The position numbers were made by a program, and so were the translations under genes. From Linnemannia schmuckeri (Eukaryota; Mortierellomycota; Mortierellomycetes; Mortierellales; Mortierellaceae): 64,000 nt of DNA. Positions 59,290 to 64,000 of the stretch are shown one piece after another. Location: the NCBI GenBank assembly GCA_029449235.1, contig JANATG010000003.1, positions 1,860,001 to 1,924,000 of the forward strand. Direction: 5' to 3'. How positions within the stretch are numbered: position 1 is the first letter of the stretch; each line of letters begins with the position of its first letter. Below the pieces are notes generated by a model. It saw only the letters and a program-made list of their open reading frames with translations. It made no database searches and was not told the DNA's origin.

Positions 59290-61451
59290 TACTTTTTGTG
59301 AATGAGTAAGTTTGAATTGAGGTGGAGGTGAAGAGTGTGAGTGAGAAGAATAAGGAGAGGAGAAAGAGGTAGAGAAGGTTGGGAGGAAGAAGACAAAGAA
59401 GAAAGAAAGGAAAGGAATGAAGGGTGAAAGGCTGGAAAGAATGAAATCGAGAGAGAGAGAGAGAGTGTGTGTGTGTGTGAAAATGCTCTCACAAGAAGAG
59501 TCAAAACCGCCTTCATGCGGCGAATAGGATGAAGGTTAGGTTTCCTTTTCCAGGCACGATCTCTCCTGGCTGTCATTGGCCAGGTCTGATACACTCAGCA
59601 AGGATTTAACACGGCGATAGAAAAAATTGGTGGCAATAATAATTTATGGAGCCAGCTGCAAGAAACGCGTACCCTTGACTGCCGGCGGTTTGACTATGGA
59701 TTCTCATAAAGCCATGGTACAGCTGGTCATTGCTGATCATTGTTTGTTGCGGTTATTGTCGCATGGCATGGCATTTGCTCCTTTTTTACTTTCATCTCCG
59801 CCTCGTTGTTTATCATTGCTTACCATGTTTGCTTCTTCTTCTTCCTCTTCTCTCTCCCCTATTTCCTACCCCAAACTGACACATTTGCTCAATGACACGT
59901 TTTCTTACGTCAAGACAGAAAGAGACGGGCGCATTGGGAAGCGAGGAATGGAGGGGGTTACAAAATTCAACAAAAGTACAGAAAGTTCAAACAGTGCAGA
60001 AATTGAGACCGAACAGCGCAGCTAATAACCACCATCGTGCAGTGCGTCGAAGCAACGCAGAGAAAAAGAAAGGATGGAAAGCGAGGAATAAAGAGGTATA
60101 GCTAGGAAATATAACCGGTGGTGTGTTCTTTTTTTGACAATATTAAGGATGGTTCGTTTTCGGTAAGCGTGGAATATTCAGGACAGAGTAAGACGAAAGA
60201 AACGTGTTTGAAGCATTACCTCCTCCAACGGTCGTTATAACATTGTTGGTGTTATTTTTGAATGTCTTTGCTATTCTTGAATATTGCAGTAGTAGTAGCG
60301 TGGTCATCTGTCGATGAAGGATGAGGATGGGGCTTTAATGATTAGGAGTGAATACTCTCTGTTCCACATCACAGATCCTATTTTCCCAGTATGCGAACCT
60401 GTCATCCGCTCTCCTTTTTTTTTGTTGACTTGCAATATGTCCTTTCTTCGCCAATGCTACCACAGGACAAGGTGTCCACCTGCGTATCTCGTAATTGTCT
60501 TCAACCCCCCTGTCTCTCTTCTCTTGTCCTGCCAAGAAGTCACCACCCCCTGCGTTTGTGTCCAACAGGCGTGTTTATCTTAGCTTTCAATGCATTGCTT
60601 GTTGCTTGCCTGATGACAAGAAATCAATTGAGGAGGAAGAACCCTTTGTTCTTTTTCATGCTGGAGTGGCCTTCTCTTCTCCTTTCTTTTCGTGTTCCCT
60701 TCTGACCACCTCTCTCCCTCTCTTCTCAGTTCCTCAGCTGTTTTTTTTTTTTTGCCATCCTTCCTTCTTTCCTTCAGTCCTAATCCTTCCACCCCCCCAG
60801 CATTTTTTTCACTACTATTCTTCTTGACTTGACACCCCGTCTGGCACTGTGAATACCCCGCTCATCCACATTCCTACTGCTCCCTGGCTCTTCGCTTCTT
60901 CTTGTCCTTCTTTCATGTTCTTCCTCTGTGCTCACTGACCCTTCCGCTCTTTTTTTTTTTTTTTTTTTTTTTGCTCCGCATCCTTTTCCTACCCCATACA
61001 CCAAACAAAAGTACACATCACACAGTTCAGTACACCAGCAACAACAAAAGATCTGACCTTGTGGGATCCAACTCTGTCTTTTGTGTGCCCATTGCTCCTA
61101 TCCCTTTAGCCTGATGCGTTGCCCTTATCCCTCCCTCTGATATCATAGTTGCTGCTTGTTGTTTGTTTGTTTGTTGTTTGGTTCTTCTTGGTCGTTTTTG
61201 CCTTTTTGGATTTGCAGCTCAACACTCTCACCTTCCCTTTCCTTCCTCGTCCTTCCTCGGGGTAGCCAACAAACAAGTCCATACCTTTGCTTGTCAGCAC
61301 AGTCTTGCTTTGCTGCTCAACCACAGTCAGTCGGGCACAGTCATTCCCTCCTTGTTTTTTCTTCTTCACTTTTCCTTCCATTTCCTTTTTCACTCCTTCC
61401 ATATCACACATACACACATACACCCACATCCCTTTCTCTCCACTCCCTCTC

Positions 61452-61486
<35 letters not shown>

Positions 61487-61583
61487 TCACTTCACCCTTT
61501 CTTTCCTTCACCCCCATATCGATCTCGATCGAAACCCCTCGTCTTGTAACCATACCTCCTCCACCGCGTTTCCCTTCTCCGCT
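59290..61583. promoter_or_regulatory. 2.3-kb divergent intergenic region
   Basis: It separates the minus M64 gene from the plus Ser-rich gene. No gene is supported. Microsatellites are (GA)8 then (GT)7 at 59449-59478, and (TC)11 then (AC)6 at 61453-61486. 61340-61583 is a pyrimidine-rich leader. Confidence 0.5.
61453..61486. repeat. compound microsatellite (TC)11(AC)6
   Basis: A dinucleotide repeat lies in the pyrimidine-rich leader about 100 nt upstream of the ATG at 61584. It is probably length-variable between strains. Confidence 0.85.
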
Positions 61584-64000
61584 ATGCTGGCAACCCACCT
61601 CAAGGTCAGTCCCAATCCAACAAGTCCTTAACACCCTGACACACCACTCACTTCAATCACTTCTGGACTGTTCCTTTGTGCCTGGTTCCTGGTTCTATTC
61701 TTCTTACACTTTTTACTTCTTCCTTCTCACTATAGTCCAAGGGTGCCAGCAGCAGCAGTACCAACGATAGCACCAACACCACCAACATCAACAACCACAA
61801 CCTGAACCACAGCAGCACCAGTTTTGCGCAAGGATACAGCAACCCCAGTAGCAGCAGCAGCAGCAATGGCAACCAAGAAACCAACCCACAGTCCATGTCA
61901 GCTCGTCTGTCAGCCGGCATGATGCCCTACTTTATCCCTCCTCCTCCCCCAGGTGCATCCCATCCCTCTCGAGCTGCAGGGGGTAGTGGACAGCAACGAC
62001 CTTATTCGGACGACACTTCTAACAACGCTGACTCAGTGCTAGATCTGATGACCCCTCCCATGTCCCCCACGGAGCACTCCTTTGACTTTGCAGCAACGAT
62101 CAACAGTCGCTTTGACGCTGCCACAACCCTCTCGTCGTCTTCATCCTCAACCTCAACATCAGCCCATCACCAGTACCATCACCAACATCCTCAACCCTCC
62201 GCCTTCTCACTCGACGAACAACTGTATTCATCCCGGACGGACAAGATAGACAGGACAGACAGGACGTCTTTATCCGCTCTTGGGACCTCGTCTCCTGCCT
62301 CCTCAGCTTTTAGTTCCATTGTCTCTCCGCGGCCCGTCTCCTTTCATTGGGAGGATTATCAGAGCCTGGAGGAGGACCAGGATGATTCAAGTGACCAGGA
62401 TGACTTTGATTATAAGACTCGTTACCGTCATCATCGGCCTCCACGCCAGGAGAAGTATCTGCAAAAGTATCAGGAATACGAATCTGACGACGACGACGAC
62501 GATCAAGCAGTTCTAGGAGGCGCGGAGGCAGACGAGGATGACGAGGACAGGATGCGGCGGGCTTATCAGCGTCAGTTTGAGGGTCACCACTCACTGGTGC
62601 GCCGGCGGTCTTCTTTTGGTGGACGTGGAACTGGTGGCGGACATGGAGTTGACTCTTATTCAGAAGACAGCAAATACGACTCGGTGCGACATGGGATCGG
62701 TCAGAGTGTCTCGGATGTGAGCGAGGAGTTGGCCAAGGCTAGGATGGCTATGAATAGGGCGAGTCAGGCTATGAGAAGCATGGAGGCGGAACTGAAAGCC
62801 ATGCAACTGAGTATCGGTAAGGAGGGCACTATGTCACTTTCAAGAACAAGCTGTGGTCACGCACACCCTGAGCCAGATTAGCTAACTCTCTTCTAATTGG
62901 CCGTGCTATTATAGATGAGAGCAAGGCGTCAAGTGCTTCAGCGAGGTCGGCAATCGAGGAGAACTTTTGGCGGCTTGAGTGCCTTGCACTGACGCTGGAG
63001 AAGGATAAACAGGACATGAACAAGCAGCTTCAGGCCGTCGGGAAGGATACTCACCAGGCAATCGAGACAGTCACCAACTGGGAGGTCAGGATCGATTGGC
63101 TGGAAAGACGTGTCGAAAACACCTCAGAGTATGTCTCTGAACTGGTGCTCTCGGAGCAGGAGTGCATGTCGTTCATCAAGATGATCATCCAACAGAACCA
63201 ACGATATGCCATGCCAGTTATTTCCAAGGCGACCGAACGGAATATCAAACTTATGGCGCCTCCCAAACAACGAGTCATTTCTCCTTCACCCATGCGTCCC
63301 ATATCGCCTGCGCCAGCACACTCTATCCAGCCATCGCCTTCACCACCACCCCCGCCATTTGCTTCAGCAAGGGTCGGTCATATCCCGATTTCTTGGCTAC
63401 TCGAACCTATCCTCCCACCAAGACCCCCAGTTATATCTTCTGCGCGGGTGACAGAATTGCATGAATCGTCGAACAGCGGTTCGGATTCGAGCTCGACTCG
63501 CAGTAATGTTGACGCACCAGCAGAGTTTTGGCGAGACTTTTCACGGTTGACGAGAGCGTTTGAGACGGGTCAGCAACGGACCCCCTTCTCGCCGTTCCAG
63601 AGGACCAGGACTCGTAGTGCCAGCCAAGGCTATGGTTCACCAGCACCCAACTTCCAGCAAGGATCCTCCTCCACCAGCAGCAGCAGCGGTACCAGTGGAG
63701 TTGGCAGTGGTGGGAACAGTCTCTTCAAACAAGCCATGTTCCGTCGTCCCCAAGTTGAGGCCCTCTCCCCAATGCCCAAAATCCTCCCACCCGCAGTATC
63801 AGCAAGCAAGATGGCCAACGTGAAACGACGTAGCCAGAACCTAGCCCACCTTCCTGTTCATTCCTGGTTACAGTTCCAGTTCACCAAGACCATGACGACT
63901 CCTGGACCATTGGGCAAGAAGAAGAAGACGAATGTCTTGGGATTCCAACCCATCACCATCTTCCAGACGACTGCTGATGGGCTTCCGTTCGTGCCCCGTC
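61584..64000 (+). CDS. Ser-rich coiled-coil protein, 3' end beyond the window
   Basis: Exons 61584-61604, 61736-62816 and 62915 to the window end give 729 codons so far without a stop. No family recognised. Exon 1 codes only MLATHLK. Ser/Asn/Gln-rich and Pro-rich disorder follows (MMPYFIPPPPPG), then an acidic DDDDDD stretch, and a helical coiled-coil region (SEELAKARMAMNRASQAMRS... to about 460: LECLALTLEKDKQDM, IDWLERRVENTSEYVSEL). Next come a Pro-rich linker and, near the edge, a folded-looking segment (HSWLQFQFTK, VLGFQPITIF). If exon 1 is wrong, the next in-frame ATG is 61895. The coiled coil suggests a scaffold (inference). Confidence 0.72.

Noticed and set aside
1..64000. CRISPR arrays, operons, transposons or phage genes
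   Set aside because: No regularly spaced repeats, transposase, integrase or reverse transcriptase motifs were seen; the window is ordinary eukaryotic nuclear DNA.

Overview
This is nuclear DNA from a filamentous fungus. The genes are dense with short GT-AG introns (mostly 50-300 nt), and reading frames become continuous only after splicing. Proteins are rich in Ser, Gln, Asn and Pro tracts, and introns and spacers carry very long A/T homopolymers. The gene set is fungal: a Gts1-type ArfGAP, an Rgd1-type F-BAR/RhoGAP, an Ndt1-type NAD carrier, Mediator Med22, GINS Psf1, a class II myosin and a secreted M64 peptidase. The intron density and low-complexity style fit an early-diverging zygomycete-type fungus (Mortierella-like). 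That placement is inference; no rRNA or other marker lies in the window.

Layout. 1-5.4 kb: a possible 3' end of a gene at the left edge, tRNA-Ser(AGA), OGG1 and a Nit1-type amidase, all on +. 5.5-8.2 kb (-): ArfGAP-UBA-UBA protein, convergent with the amidase and only 43 bp from it. 9.2-13.6 kb (+): large SR-rich WD40 protein. 14.1-17.3 kb (-): Ser/Pro-rich membrane protein. 17.3-21.8 kb: the largest gene-free interval, holding a perfect hairpin beside a tiny exon-like ORF. 21.8-30.4 kb (-): 12-exon myosin II heavy chain. 31.4-34.9 kb (+): AAA ATPase with a mitochondrial-type leader. 37.3-41.3 kb (+): 12-exon F-BAR/RhoGAP protein.

41.4-45.0 kb (-): an unrecognised gene followed by a decayed, diverged copy of itself. 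45.2-46.2 kb (+): MED22. 46.4-47.4 kb (-): small protein rich in RRxS sites. 49.3-52.0 kb (+): mitochondrial NAD carrier with an unusually long first intron. 52.3-53.3 kb (+): PSF1. 53.6-55.2 kb (-): SANT-domain protein that needs a 10-nt microexon. 55.7-56.4 kb (-): GPI-anchored secreted protein. 56.9-59.3 kb (-): secreted M64 peptidase. 61.6 kb to the right edge (+): Ser-rich coiled-coil protein, cut by the window end.

The genes are mainly housekeeping: DNA repair, replication, transcription, vesicle traffic, cytokinesis and mitochondria. They do not form a pathway cluster and no mobile element was recognised. Exon coordinates below were derived by hand from splice consensus plus reading-frame continuity; every multi-exon model listed closes in frame. 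The most unusual points are the paralogue pair at 41-45 kb with its ambiguous C-terminal frame, the 10-nt microexon, and the hairpin with an exon-like ORF at 21.1 kb.
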